NCBI RefSeq assembly: GCF_002101675.1
Contig: NZ_LQOY01000003.1
Coordinates: 1-43,426, forward strand
Origin: Mycobacterium gordonae
GTDB taxonomy: Bacteria > Actinomycetota > Actinomycetes > Mycobacteriales > Mycobacteriaceae
Reading direction: 5' to 3'
DNA length: 43,426 bases
Every line of letters begins with the position of its first letter. Position 1 is the first letter of the stretch. The translations under genes were made by a program, and so were the position numbers. A model generated the notes under the pieces. It did not search any database, was not told where the DNA came from, and saw only the letters and a list, made by a program, of their open reading frames with translations. Of the stretch, positions 1-8,265 are shown one piece after another.

Positions 1-126
1 ACCGAATTCATCACCCCCACCGACGCCCGATACCGATCCGCCGCACCACCGATCTACCCGCGCATCGACATCAGCGAAGTCGAAGACGCCATCGGCATCC
101 GGCTCGTCGACTATCACGCCGCGTGA
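1..126 (+). CDS. C-terminal end of an unidentified protein (partial)
   Basis: The window opens inside a reading frame that runs 41 codons and ends in TGA. The visible tail ends with residues YPRIDISEVEDAIGIRLVDY followed by HAA. I do not recognise the family from this fragment. Its stop lies only 28 bases before the ATG of the CoA-transferase gene, so the two are probably co-transcribed. The start and any domains lie outside the window. Confidence 0.55.
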   Translation, partial: TEFITPTDARYRSAAPPIYPRIDISEVEDAIGIRLVDYHAA

Positions 127-154
127 CGTGGCACGACCGGCTAGGCTGACCGCG

Positions 155-1324
155 ATGGCGGGACCAGTGCAGGGCATCAAGGTCGTCGAACTCGGGGTGT
201 GGGTGGCCGGTCCGGCGGCGGCTGCGGTCCTCGCTGACTGGGGCGCCGACGTCGTCAAGATCGAACCGCCCACCGGTGATCCTGGGCGGATGTTCGGCCG
301 GATGCTGGGCTGCGACCTCGGTGTGAACCCGCCGTTCGAGATGGATAACCGGTCCAAGCGCAGTGTCGTACTTGACCTCACCACCGACAGTGGACGGCAA
401 CGAGCGCTCGAATTGCTCTCGGACGCCGATGTTTTCATCACCAATCTGCGGCCCGGTGCGTTGCGGCGGCTCGGGCTGGACTACCAGGCGCTGGCCGCGG
501 ACCACCCCCGGCTGGTCTACGGCCTGATCACCGGCTACGGCGAATCCGGGCCGGATGCCGACCGCGCCGCCTACGACGTCGCGGCCTTCTGGTCCCGGGG
601 CGGCATCGCGCACCTGCTCACCCGGCCCGGCGACACACCGCCGTTCCAGCGCGGCGGCATGGGCGATCACTCGGCCGGCATGACCTTGGCGGGTGCCGTC
701 TGTGCGGCATTGCTGGCCCGCGAGCGCACCGGCACTGGCCAATTGGTGTCGACCTCCCTGTACCGCCAGGGCGCTTACACCGTGAGCTTTGACCTGAACA
801 CCTACCTGCTCACGGGCCAACCGATCGCGATCGGCCAGCGCGCCACCATGGGCAACCCGTGTATGAACAACTACGCCGCCGGCGACGGGAGGCGGTTCTG
901 GATCGTCGGACTGGAAGTCGACCGGCACTGGCCGGCCCTGTGCCGGGTGGTGGGCCGCACCGACTGGCTGACCCACCCGCGCTACGCCGACGCCCGCGGC
1001 CGGGCGGCCAACGCCGTCGAACTGATCGCCGCGCTCGACGAGATCTTCGCGGCCAGGCCGCTCGACGAATGGGCGGACTTGTTCGCCGCCGAACCGGATT
1101 TCTTCTGGTCGCCGGTCAACTCGCTCGAGGACATCGTGGCCGACGAGCAGTTCTACGCCGCGGGTGGGATCGTCGACGTGCCGGACGGCGAAGCGATCGT
1201 GCCGATGGTGGCCACCCCCGCCGACTTTCACGGTACGCCCTGGTCAGCGCGCTCTGTCGCACCGCGACTCGGCCAGCACACCGATGAGATCCTCGCTGAA
1301 CTCGACGCCCGCCGGCAGCTCTGA
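155..1324 (+). CDS. CaiB/BaiF family (type III) CoA-transferase
   Basis: A 389-residue protein of the usual length for family III CoA-transferases, which move CoA between carboxylic acids through an aspartyl-CoA thioester. The N-terminus GIKVVELGVWVAGPAAA and the segment WGADVVKIEPPTGDPGR are typical of the CaiB nucleotide-fold core. The Asp of GGMGDHSAGM (about residue 171) is at the place of the catalytic Asp169 of formyl-CoA transferase. A GTG at 128 is in frame, but the family normally begins as seen from the ATG at 155 (MAGPVQGIKVVE), so that start is preferred. In this context it probably activates an acid for degradation by the genes downstream. The substrate cannot be read from sequence. 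Confidence 0.9.
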   Translation: MAGPVQGIKVVELGVWVAGPAAAAVLADWGADVVKIEPPTGDPGRMFGRMLGCDLGVNPPFEMDNRSKRSVVLDLTTDSGRQRALELLSDADVFITNLRPGALRRLGLDYQALAADHPRLVYGLITGYGESGPDADRAAYDVAAFWSRGGIAHLLTRPGDTPPFQRGGMGDHSAGMTLAGAVCAALLARERTGTGQLVSTSLYRQGAYTVSFDLNTYLLTGQPIAIGQRATMGNPCMNNYAAGDGRRFWIVGLEVDRHWPALCRVVGRTDWLTHPRYADARGRAANAVELIAALDEIFAARPLDEWADLFAAEPDFFWSPVNSLEDIVADEQFYAAGGIVDVPDGEAIVPMVATPADFHGTPWSARSVAPRLGQHTDEILAELDARRQL

Positions 1325-1400
1325 ATACTTGGCGAAGCTTTACAAAAGCGAGTGAAAGTGTCACGCTGTCCAAGGAGCTGTGGCATGAGGAAACGGATCG

Positions 1401-1919
1401 ATGGTGACTCCAACGTTCGACATTGTGGGCGCCGCCCAGCGGGCTAGTCCCCAGGTACTGCGTCACCGTCTCGACGTGATCGCCGTCGGAACCGGCGATG
1501 TCGTACGTACGGCCGGCGGTTGGCTGTTTGACCGGGTGATGGCCGGGTGGCAGGTGAACGTGCTGTTGCCGCGTGACTGCGACACCCGCCCGTTGCGGGT
1601 GTTAGGAGCGCAGGTCTTGGATGCGGTCAATCTGGACGTGTCCGGGCCGCGGAGCCAGGGCCTGGCCGTCAGTGCCGAGGCTTTCGCCGCCGACGACCGG
1701 GTCAAAACCCTGGTGCGCAGGGCCGTGGCCAGCCGGATGACAGAAGTCGCGCTGTGGGGGGAAGGTTGGCCGCTCGGGGCCGACCGTGGCCTGACCAAGA
1801 ACTGCTACACACTGAGCGCGGCGGCCCGCGCGTTCAAGGCGGAAGCGCTTCGAGCTGCTGGAATGCCTTATGAGGCAATAGGTTCCACGGAAACTCTGAT
1901 GACCTCCTGGCTGGGCTAG
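1401..1919 (+). CDS. Conserved-looking hypothetical protein, 172 aa
   Basis: I do not recognise the family. The 172-residue protein has no signal peptide or membrane segment, and its composition and codon bias (G or C in most third positions) look like a genuine gene. The ATG at 1401 follows a GAGGAAA Shine-Dalgarno-like stretch about 10 bases upstream. An alternating hydrophobic segment around residues 22-60 includes LDVIAVGTGDVV and WQVNVLLPRDCDTRPLRVLG, suggestive of an alpha/beta fold. It starts 76 bases after the CoA-transferase and ends 9 bases before the next gene, so it is likely the first gene of, or part of, the catabolic operon. Confidence 0.7.
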   Translation: MVTPTFDIVGAAQRASPQVLRHRLDVIAVGTGDVVRTAGGWLFDRVMAGWQVNVLLPRDCDTRPLRVLGAQVLDAVNLDVSGPRSQGLAVSAEAFAADDRVKTLVRRAVASRMTEVALWGEGWPLGADRGLTKNCYTLSAAARAFKAEALRAAGMPYEAIGSTETLMTSWLG

Positions 1920-1928
1920 CCGGACAAC

Positions 1929-2633
1929 ATGAAGAAGTTCCATCGCCACACACTGCTGTACCTGCACGAGACGATCGATCTGGGTTCGGGGCGCAGCGAA
2001 GACTTCACCGAAGTATTCGTCGACACCTATCAGCCGATGATGGAAGAGCTCGGCGCCCGGCTGTATTCCATCTGGGAAACCACTCCCTACAACGGTCACT
2101 GGCCCCAGGTGACGATCATCTGGGAGATCGACGCGTTCGCGGACTACGCCAGAATCGGCGCCGCACAGGCCCGAGGCGGCAGCCACGAGGCGGCGGCCGG
2201 CAAGTGGTCGGCCTATCTGACCGACATGGGCGCCTCAGGGGAGGGTCGCATCATGTACGCCGGGCCGAGTAACCAGAACCTGGCCGCGCTGCGTGCGGCG
2301 AATTTCGATGCGTCACTGGTGATTCAGGAGATCATGCAGACCAAGCCCGGCCGCCAGGACGACTACATCCGGGAGCTGGAGCGGCTCTATGTGCCGTGGT
2401 CGGAAAGCACCGGCAAACACTGGCTCGGATCCTTCACCACCACCTTCCGCTTCAACGAAGTGATCCACTACTGGGCGCTGGAGGGCGGCTGGGAGTGCTT
2501 CGCCAACCACTACCCGTCCTGGAAGGACAGCCCGCCCGCCGAAATCGTCACCTGGATGAGCGTGGCCCCCGCCTTGCGCGACGGCTGGGAAGACTCCATT
2601 CTGCAGGCTCTACCGCCGTCGCCACTGCAGTGA
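1929..2633 (+). CDS. NIPSNAP-like two-domain ferredoxin-fold protein
   Basis: A 234-residue protein with two similar halves. Each has an LYLHETIDL or SLVIQEIMQT type opening strand, a helix rich in Tyr/Trp and a W-x-IWEIDAF or YWALEGGWE strand, as in duplicated dimeric alpha-beta-barrel (NIPSNAP-like) proteins. Such proteins are small cofactor-free enzymes or ligand-binding proteins; no catalytic residue can be named here. It lies 9 bases after the preceding hypothetical gene and its TGA overlaps the GTG of the P450 gene, so translation is probably coupled. In this context it may act on an intermediate of the P450 pathway (inference). Family assignment is by pattern only. Confidence 0.75.
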   Translation: MKKFHRHTLLYLHETIDLGSGRSEDFTEVFVDTYQPMMEELGARLYSIWETTPYNGHWPQVTIIWEIDAFADYARIGAAQARGGSHEAAAGKWSAYLTDMGASGEGRIMYAGPSNQNLAALRAANFDASLVIQEIMQTKPGRQDDYIRELERLYVPWSESTGKHWLGSFTTTFRFNEVIHYWALEGGWECFANHYPSWKDSPPAEIVTWMSVAPALRDGWEDSILQALPPSPLQ

Positions 2634-3844
2634 CGCAAGGTTTCTCTTACGATCCCTTCGACGCGAAGGTAATGGCGAATCCCCTCCCCTACTATCGTGT
2701 CCTGCGCGACGAGTATCCGGTGTACTACCTGCCGCGGTGGGACACCTTCGCAGTCTCGCGATTCGACGACATCTGGACAGTGCTGGAGGTCAACGACGGC
2801 ACCTTCGTCGCATCCGAGGGGACCTTGCCGTCGGCATCGGTTCTGGCGCAGCACAATAGCGGCCCGGTCGCCGACCCGCCGCTGCACCCGTTGCCGTTCC
2901 ACGCGGTGTTCGACACCGATCTCTACGGCGAGATCCGCCGCGCCCACTCCCAGCCGCTGCGGCCCAGGTCGGTTACCGCTCTGCGAGCCAGGATCCGCGA
3001 GCTGGCGAACGAACGGCTCGACCTGCTCTTGCCGCAAGGCTCTTTCGACCTCACCCAGGACTACGGCGGCATCGTCGCCGCGGCGATGGTCTGCGAACTG
3101 CTGGGCATATCAACCGATCTCGCACCTCAGGTGCTGGCGGCGGTCAACGCCGGCAGCCTGGCCCAGCCGGGCGAGGGCGTCGACACGGCCGAGGCCCGGC
3201 CGAATTACCTGCAGTTTCTGATGCCGGTGGTGGCACGCCGCCGCGGCGGCGAATTGGGGGACCTGCCGGTGGTCGACGGACTGCTCGGCTATCACCTGCC
3301 CGACGGCAGCACGCTGAGCGATGTCGAGGTGGCCACCCAGATGCTGTGCATCTTCATCGGCGGCACCGAAACCGTGCCCAAGATCGTGGCGCACGGGCTC
3401 TGGGAGCTCAGCCGGCGTCCCAGCCAACTGGTCGCCGTGCGGGCCGACCCCGCCACCAATGTGCCGATCGTGCGCGAAGAGATGATCCGCTACTGTGCGC
3501 CGGCGCAATGGTTCGCTCGAACGGCGCGCAAACCCTTCACCATTCACGGCCAGACGATCAGGCCGGGGCAACGCGTGATCACGCTGCTGGCCTCGGCGAA
3601 CCGCGACGAACGGGAGTATCCCGAACCCGACGCGTTCATCTGGGACCGGCCGATCAAACGTTCCCTGGCGTTCGGTCGCGGTCAGCACTTCTGCCTCGGC
3701 TACCATCTGGCAAGGCTGGAAGTGGCTGTGCTGATTGAAGAATGGTTGCGCAGGGTGCCGGAGTTCGCGGTGGACGATGAGCGGGCCACCCGGTTGCCGT
3801 CCAGCTTCCAGTGGGGCTGGAACAAGATTCCGGTGGAGGTCTGA
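2630..3844 (+). CDS. Cytochrome P450 monooxygenase
   Basis: A 404-residue soluble bacterial P450 that would insert one oxygen atom from O2 into a lipophilic substrate. All diagnostic motifs are present: the I-helix oxygen-binding GGTET, the K-helix ExxR in REEMIRY, and the heme loop FGRGQHFCLG with the cysteine thiolate ligand near residue 355. The reading frame is open far upstream into the previous gene, but the GTG at 2630 overlaps that gene's TGA (GTGA) and gives the standard opening GFSYDPFDAKVMANPLPYYR, so it is chosen as start. It needs a ferredoxin and reductase, neither of which is encoded nearby. The neighbours (CoA-transferase, dehydrogenases, aldolase, esterase) suggest degradation rather than antibiotic synthesis. 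CYP subfamily not assigned. Confidence 0.95.
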   Translation: MTQGFSYDPFDAKVMANPLPYYRVLRDEYPVYYLPRWDTFAVSRFDDIWTVLEVNDGTFVASEGTLPSASVLAQHNSGPVADPPLHPLPFHAVFDTDLYGEIRRAHSQPLRPRSVTALRARIRELANERLDLLLPQGSFDLTQDYGGIVAAAMVCELLGISTDLAPQVLAAVNAGSLAQPGEGVDTAEARPNYLQFLMPVVARRRGGELGDLPVVDGLLGYHLPDGSTLSDVEVATQMLCIFIGGTETVPKIVAHGLWELSRRPSQLVAVRADPATNVPIVREEMIRYCAPAQWFARTARKPFTIHGQTIRPGQRVITLLASANRDEREYPEPDAFIWDRPIKRSLAFGRGQHFCLGYHLARLEVAVLIEEWLRRVPEFAVDDERATRLPSSFQWGWNKIPVEV

Positions 3845-3845
3845 G

Positions 3846-4814
3846 GTGTGGTCCTACCGGATCGTCGCCCCCTACCAGTTCGAGCGCACCTCGATCCCGG
3901 AGAAGACCCCCGAGTGCCTGACGAACGGCCAAGTGCTGCTCCGGTTTGAGGCCGCCGGGGTGTGCGGCAGTGATCTGCCCGGCTTCCGCGGCTGCAAGGG
4001 ACGCCTACCGGGGGACGACGGCCGCAGCGCCGCGGAAAAGGACGGCTTCCCGATCCACGAGGTCGCCGGCGAGGTTCTCGCCAGCAGGCACCCCGAACAC
4101 CGGCCCGGCGATCGGGTGGTGGGCTGGGCCTCCGGGTTCGACGGCATGATGGAGCGCGTGGTCAGCGACGGTGACGGCCTGGCGCCCTACGATCCGGCCC
4201 TGCGTCCGGCGCAGGCGGTCGGCCTGCAGCCGTTGGCGTGTGTGCTGTACGCGTGCGAGCAGCTGCCGGACCTGGCCGGCCGACACGTGGCGATCATCGG
4301 CCAGGGGTCCATCGGCCTGTTGTTCTCCTACGTCGCGAAAGCCGCCGGAGCGCGCCGGGTCACCGGCATTGATCCCCTCGACCGCGAAAAGATCGCGCGC
4401 GCTTACGGTGTCGACGATTCCGTGCGTGCCACCAGCGACCGATGGGTGAGCCTGCTGACTCCCGGCGACCGGCCCGAGGTGGTGATCGAGGCGGTCGGTC
4501 ATCAGGTGGCGACCCTGGCCCATGCCATCGACGCGGCCGCTCCCGGCGGCACCGTGTTCTACTTCGGCGTTGCCGACGACGACGCGTATCCCATCGACAT
4601 GCGCGCCATGCTGCGCAAGAACCTGACACTGAAGTCGGGTGTGACACTGGACCGTCGGCGCATGCTCAAGCGGGCCGGCGCGTTTGCCGCCGAACATCCC
4701 GACCTCCTCGCGACCTATCTCACCCACACCTTCGACGTGGACGACACCCAGGCGGCCTTCGAGCTGGCCTGCCGGCCGGACCCCGAACGGGTGAAGATCG
4801 CGATCGCCGGATGA
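3846..4814 (+). CDS. MDR-family alcohol/polyol dehydrogenase lacking the structural zinc lobe
   Basis: A 322-residue medium-chain dehydrogenase. The catalytic domain has GVCGSD (zinc-ligand Cys) and HEVAGEV (zinc-ligand His), and the Rossmann domain begins IIGQGSIGLLFSYVAKAAGA with the acidic GIDP after beta-2, favouring NAD. The four-cysteine structural-zinc loop of classical alcohol dehydrogenases is absent: after VVGW the chain passes directly to SGFDGMMERVV. The GTG at 3846 lies one base after the P450 stop and gives a natural N-terminus (MWSYRIVAPYQFER). Its ATGA stop/start overlap with the aldolase gene shows operon coupling. It probably oxidises the alcohol produced by the P450; substrate unknown. 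Confidence 0.88.
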   Translation: MWSYRIVAPYQFERTSIPEKTPECLTNGQVLLRFEAAGVCGSDLPGFRGCKGRLPGDDGRSAAEKDGFPIHEVAGEVLASRHPEHRPGDRVVGWASGFDGMMERVVSDGDGLAPYDPALRPAQAVGLQPLACVLYACEQLPDLAGRHVAIIGQGSIGLLFSYVAKAAGARRVTGIDPLDREKIARAYGVDDSVRATSDRWVSLLTPGDRPEVVIEAVGHQVATLAHAIDAAAPGGTVFYFGVADDDAYPIDMRAMLRKNLTLKSGVTLDRRRMLKRAGAFAAEHPDLLATYLTHTFDVDDTQAAFELACRPDPERVKIAIAG

Positions 4815-5551
4815 GCGTGTTTCAGGGTGAGCAGCAAGCACCCCTGTGGGGCGGCTGGATCACCGGTCCGACGCTGATCGGACCCGGGGAGTTCGCCCGG
4901 GCCGGCTACGACTACGTCGGATTCGACGCCCAGCACGGCTATCTGGACGACGCCGATATCGCCGGCATGCTCAGGTACCTCGACCATGTCCCGATCGCCA
5001 CCGCCGTCCGGTTGCCCAACTGCGATCCGGCGCCCATCGGTCGGGTGCTCGACGCCGGCGCGGACGCCGTCATCATCGCCATGATCGAGTCGGCCGACCA
5101 GGCCGCCGCGGCGGTGGCCGCCACCCGCTACCCGCCCGCGGGAGTCCGCAGCTTCGGCCCGCTGCGGGCCGGCCTCGGGCACGACCCCGCCGCGCTGGAG
5201 TCGCGGTCCGCGGTCTTCGCCATGATCGAAACGGCCGCCGCGGTTTCCGGCATCGAGGACATCTGCGGGGTGGCCGGTCTGACCGGAATCTACGTCGGCC
5301 CGGCCGATCTGGCGATCTCGATGGGCGCGGATGTGGCAGGTGCGACGCGCAACGACCAGGTTCTCGAGTCGATCGGCCGGATCCATCGCGTCGCTTCCAA
5401 CGCCGGGCTGGTCACCGGAATCCATGCCAGTGACGGGGTGACGGGGAAGAGGATGGCGCAGTTGGGCTTTCAGATGATCACGTTGGCATCCGAATCGCAC
5501 GCGCTGCGTCGCGGCGCCGCCGAACACCTGCGTGAGGCGACGGCCGAGTGA
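4811..5551 (+). CDS. HpcH/HpaI family aldolase
   Basis: A 246-residue class II (metal-dependent) pyruvate aldolase-like protein. Hallmarks are FDAQHGYLDD (catalytic His region), the MIESADQ strand, RYPPAGVRSFGPLRA (the family's R-Y-P-P-x-G-x-R-S-x-G-P signature), the metal-binding MIET, and YVGPADLAISMG. Members cleave 4-hydroxy-2-oxoacids or related acids to pyruvate (or an oxoacid) plus an aldehyde. The ATG overlaps the dehydrogenase stop and its own TGA overlaps the GTG of the following SDR. In this operon it would perform retro-aldol cleavage of a ring-opened or side-chain hydroxy-oxo acid (inference). Citrate-lyase-beta-like activity on a CoA ester is the main alternative, given the CoA-transferase nearby. 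Confidence 0.92.
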   Translation: MSVFQGEQQAPLWGGWITGPTLIGPGEFARAGYDYVGFDAQHGYLDDADIAGMLRYLDHVPIATAVRLPNCDPAPIGRVLDAGADAVIIAMIESADQAAAAVAATRYPPAGVRSFGPLRAGLGHDPAALESRSAVFAMIETAAAVSGIEDICGVAGLTGIYVGPADLAISMGADVAGATRNDQVLESIGRIHRVASNAGLVTGIHASDGVTGKRMAQLGFQMITLASESHALRRGAAEHLREATAE

Positions 5552-6264
5552 ACGGCGCCCGGATCGCATTAGTCACCGGAGCCGCCGGCGGGCAGGGCGG
5601 GGCGATCGTACAGCGACTGCTCGGTAAGGGCTACCAGGTGGCCGCGTGCGACCTGCGGGCCGACGAGATCGATTCTGCGTCAACGGAGCTGCTGGCGATC
5701 ACTATGGACGTCACCGACCCCCCGCAGTGGCAGGCTGCCGTGGCCGCAACCGTGGAGCGCTTCGGCGGCCTGAGCGTTTTGGTGAATAATGCCGGAGTGC
5801 TGCACCGGGCACCGCTGGCCGAGGAGACCGCCGAAGCTTTCGAAACATCTTGGCGGGTCAATTGTCTGGGCGCCTTCCTGGGCATGCGCGCGGCCCTGGA
5901 CCACCTAGTGGCGGCCGACGGCGCCGCGATCGTGAACATCTGCAGCACCGGAGCCATTCGGCCCTTCCCGCAACATTGTGCCTACGGCTCCGCGAAGTGG
6001 GCGCTGCGGGGCCTGACGCAAACCGCCGCGGCCGAACTCGCTCCCGCCGGTATCCGCGTGAACGCCGTGTTCCCCGGGCCGGTGGCCACCCCGATGCTCG
6101 ATGACGGCATTCAGCAGCGACTGGCTGCGGTCGCGATGTTCGGCCGGTTGGGCCGGCCCGCCGAAATCGCGGACGCGGTCGCGTTTCTGGTATCGCAGGA
6201 GGCTTCGTTCATCACCGGATCGGAACTCGTGGTAGACGGCGGGCAATGTCTGCAGATCCGATGA
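5548..6264 (+). CDS. Short-chain dehydrogenase/reductase
   Basis: A 238-residue classical SDR. The nucleotide-binding motif is TGAAGGQGGA (TGxxxGxG), followed by CDLRAD, which favours NAD(H), then NNAGVL, the catalytic Ser in NICSTGAIRP, and YGSAKWA (YxxxK). The C-terminal GSELVVDGG is the usual family ending. The GTG start overlaps the aldolase TGA. It probably oxidises or reduces a hydroxyl/keto group in the same pathway as the P450 and MDR enzyme. Substrate unknown. Confidence 0.93.
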   Translation: MNGARIALVTGAAGGQGGAIVQRLLGKGYQVAACDLRADEIDSASTELLAITMDVTDPPQWQAAVAATVERFGGLSVLVNNAGVLHRAPLAEETAEAFETSWRVNCLGAFLGMRAALDHLVAADGAAIVNICSTGAIRPFPQHCAYGSAKWALRGLTQTAAAELAPAGIRVNAVFPGPVATPMLDDGIQQRLAAVAMFGRLGRPAEIADAVAFLVSQEASFITGSELVVDGGQCLQIR

Positions 6265-7154
6265 GCCACCGCCTGGACCCCGCGCTGCATAACGTCGCGG
6301 TCAACCGGACGGTGTTCACCGCCGAAGCCATTCCGCTGATCCGGGAGTCGATGAATCAGCGTCGTAGCCAGGCCCGAACGGACAACGCAGGTGTGATCGT
6401 CGACGACGTGGTCGCCGGGACGGTGCCGGTGCGCTTCTATTGGGCCGCGACAACACCGGCACCTGTGGTCTTGTATTGCCACGCAGGAGGTTTCGCGCTG
6501 GGCAACCTGGACACCGACCACCGGCAGTGTCTGGAACTCGCCCGGCGCGCCCGGTGCTGCGTGGTGTCCGTCGACTATCGCCTGGCGCCGGAACATCCCT
6601 ACCCGGGGGCGCTCGAGGACGCGGCCGCGGCGCTGAACTGGTTGGTGAGCAACGCAACTCAGCTGGGCATCGACCCACACCGGGTTGCCGTGGCGGGCAG
6701 CAGCGCCGGTGCCGCTCTGGCCGCCTGCCTGGCACACGCGGCGACTGACGGGGCATTGCCCCCGCTGCTGTTTCAGCTCTTGCACCAGCCGGTACTCGAC
6801 GACCGGCCCACCGCATCCAGGAGGGAATTCCGCACCACCCCCGCGTTCGACGGCGAAGCGGCCGACCTCATGTGGCGGCATTACCTCGCCGGACGGGAAC
6901 CGTCCGCGTCGGCCGCGCCCGCCCGGCGGGAGAATCTGGCGGGTCTGCCGCCGGCCCTGATCACCTGCGCGGAGATCGACCCGTTCCGCGACGAAGCGGT
7001 GGAATACGCGCAGCGGCTGTCCCAAGCCGGGGTGCCCACCGAGCTGCACGTGTTCGCCGGGGCCTGCCACGGATTCGACTCGCTGCTGCCCGAATGGGAG
7101 GCATCCCAGCGGCTGTTCGCCCTGCAGGGCGCGGCGTTGTCGGCGGCGTTCTAG
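6261..7154 (+). CDS. HSL-family alpha/beta hydrolase (esterase/lipase)
   Basis: A 297-residue hormone-sensitive-lipase-type esterase. It has the oxyanion-hole segment CHAGGFALG (HAGG in place of the common HGGG), YRLAPEHPYPGALED, the nucleophile elbow GSSAGAAL (a variant of GDSAGG), the acid in CAEIDPFRDE and the catalytic His in CHGFDS. The ATG at 6261 overlaps the SDR stop (ATGA); an ATG at 6246 is also in frame and would add five residues. It closes the operon. Its TAG and the TAG of the convergent dehydrogenase share the four bases CTAG. It may release the pathway substrate from an ester (inference). Confidence 0.92.
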   Translation: MSHRLDPALHNVAVNRTVFTAEAIPLIRESMNQRRSQARTDNAGVIVDDVVAGTVPVRFYWAATTPAPVVLYCHAGGFALGNLDTDHRQCLELARRARCCVVSVDYRLAPEHPYPGALEDAAAALNWLVSNATQLGIDPHRVAVAGSSAGAALAACLAHAATDGALPPLLFQLLHQPVLDDRPTASRREFRTTPAFDGEAADLMWRHYLAGREPSASAAPARRENLAGLPPALITCAEIDPFRDEAVEYAQRLSQAGVPTELHVFAGACHGFDSLLPEWEASQRLFALQGAALSAAF

Positions 7155-8251
7155 AACCGGATCAACTGGCGTACCGCGACGCCGTCGGCCAAATGGTCCA
7201 TCGCTTCGTTGATGTCGTCCAGTGCGATGGTCGACGACACCAGCGACTGCACCGGCAGCCGGCCGGACTGCCACAGCGCGACGAACCGGGGGATGTCGCG
7301 GCTGGGCACGGCCGATCCGAGGTAGCTGCCGATCAGCGCACGGCCCTCGGCAACAAAACCCAACGGAGACAAGCTGATTCGCGCATCAGGGCGCGGCAGT
7401 CCGACGGTGACCGTGCGCCCGCCCGGGGCGGTCAGCCCGACCGAGGTCTCCAGCGCGCGAGGATGACCCACAGCCTCCACCACCACGTCGGCCTTGACTC
7501 CCGCGGCCTGTTCCGGTGTGTAGGTTTCATGTGCGCCCAAAGCTTGCGCGGCAGCCAGTTTTTCGGGTAGCCGGTCGATTCCGATGACGCGAACGCCGTC
7601 ATAGGTCAACGCGGTGAGCACGGCAGCCATGCCGACACCGCCCAGACCGACCACCGCGACCGACTGGCCCGGCCGTGGGTCACCGACGTTGAGCACCGCA
7701 CCACCGCCGGTCAGCACCGCACACCCGAGCAGGGCGGCCACCTCCGGCGGCACCTCGTCCGGCACCGGGACCGCACTGGCGCGATTGACCACCGCGTGCG
7801 TCGCAAAACCCGAGACGCCGAGGTGGTGATACACCGCGCCGCCATTGCGGATCAGGCGGATGCCGCCACCGAGCAGCGTTCCCGCATTGTTGGCTGCGCT
7901 GCCCGGCTGGCACGGCGTCAGCCCCTCGGTCGCGCACGCGGGGCAGTGGCCGCAGCGCGGCAGAAACACCAACACCACCCGCTGGCCCAGGGCCAGATCG
8001 TCCACGCCGTCACCGCGCGCTTCGACGATGCCCGCAGCCTCGTGGCCCAGCAGCATCGGCACCGGCCGCACCCGATTGCCGTCGACCACCGACAGATCGG
8101 AGTGGCACACCCCGGCCGCCTCGACCCGCACCAGCACTTCCCCCGGGCCTGGGCCCTGCAGGTCGAGCTCGGCGATGCTGATCGGTCGCGACTGCGTGTA
8201 GGGGCGGGGCGCACCGATGCGCTCCAGCACCGCGCCGCGGATGTGAATCAT
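7151..8251 (-). CDS. adhE1: Zinc-dependent alcohol dehydrogenase (AdhE1/Rv0162c-like)
   Basis: A 366-residue MDR alcohol dehydrogenase with both zinc sites: GVCHSD and GHEAAG for the catalytic zinc, and CGHCPAC...C (the C-x2-C-x2-C-x7-C structural lobe). The Rossmann motif is VVGLGGVGMA followed by GIDR. The ATG at 8251 is chosen (MIHIRGAVLERIG); a TTG at 8263 is also in frame. It lies head-to-head with the thioesterase gene with only 14 bases between the start codons. Position next to the thioesterase, SRPBCC gene and mce1R matches adhE1 of the M. tuberculosis mce1 neighbourhood as I recall it. Physiological alcohol unknown. Confidence 0.92.
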   Translation of the reverse strand: MIHIRGAVLERIGAPRPYTQSRPISIAELDLQGPGPGEVLVRVEAAGVCHSDLSVVDGNRVRPVPMLLGHEAAGIVEARGDGVDDLALGQRVVLVFLPRCGHCPACATEGLTPCQPGSAANNAGTLLGGGIRLIRNGGAVYHHLGVSGFATHAVVNRASAVPVPDEVPPEVAALLGCAVLTGGGAVLNVGDPRPGQSVAVVGLGGVGMAAVLTALTYDGVRVIGIDRLPEKLAAAQALGAHETYTPEQAAGVKADVVVEAVGHPRALETSVGLTAPGGRTVTVGLPRPDARISLSPLGFVAEGRALIGSYLGSAVPSRDIPRFVALWQSGRLPVQSLVSSTIALDDINEAMDHLADGVAVRQLIRF

Positions 8252-8265
8252 GTTGGAATACAACC

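Noticed and set aside
4005..4841. Long minus-strand frame across the MDR dehydrogenase gene
   Set aside because: Shadow of the real plus-strand gene; no recognisable motif and His/Arg/Gly-rich composition.
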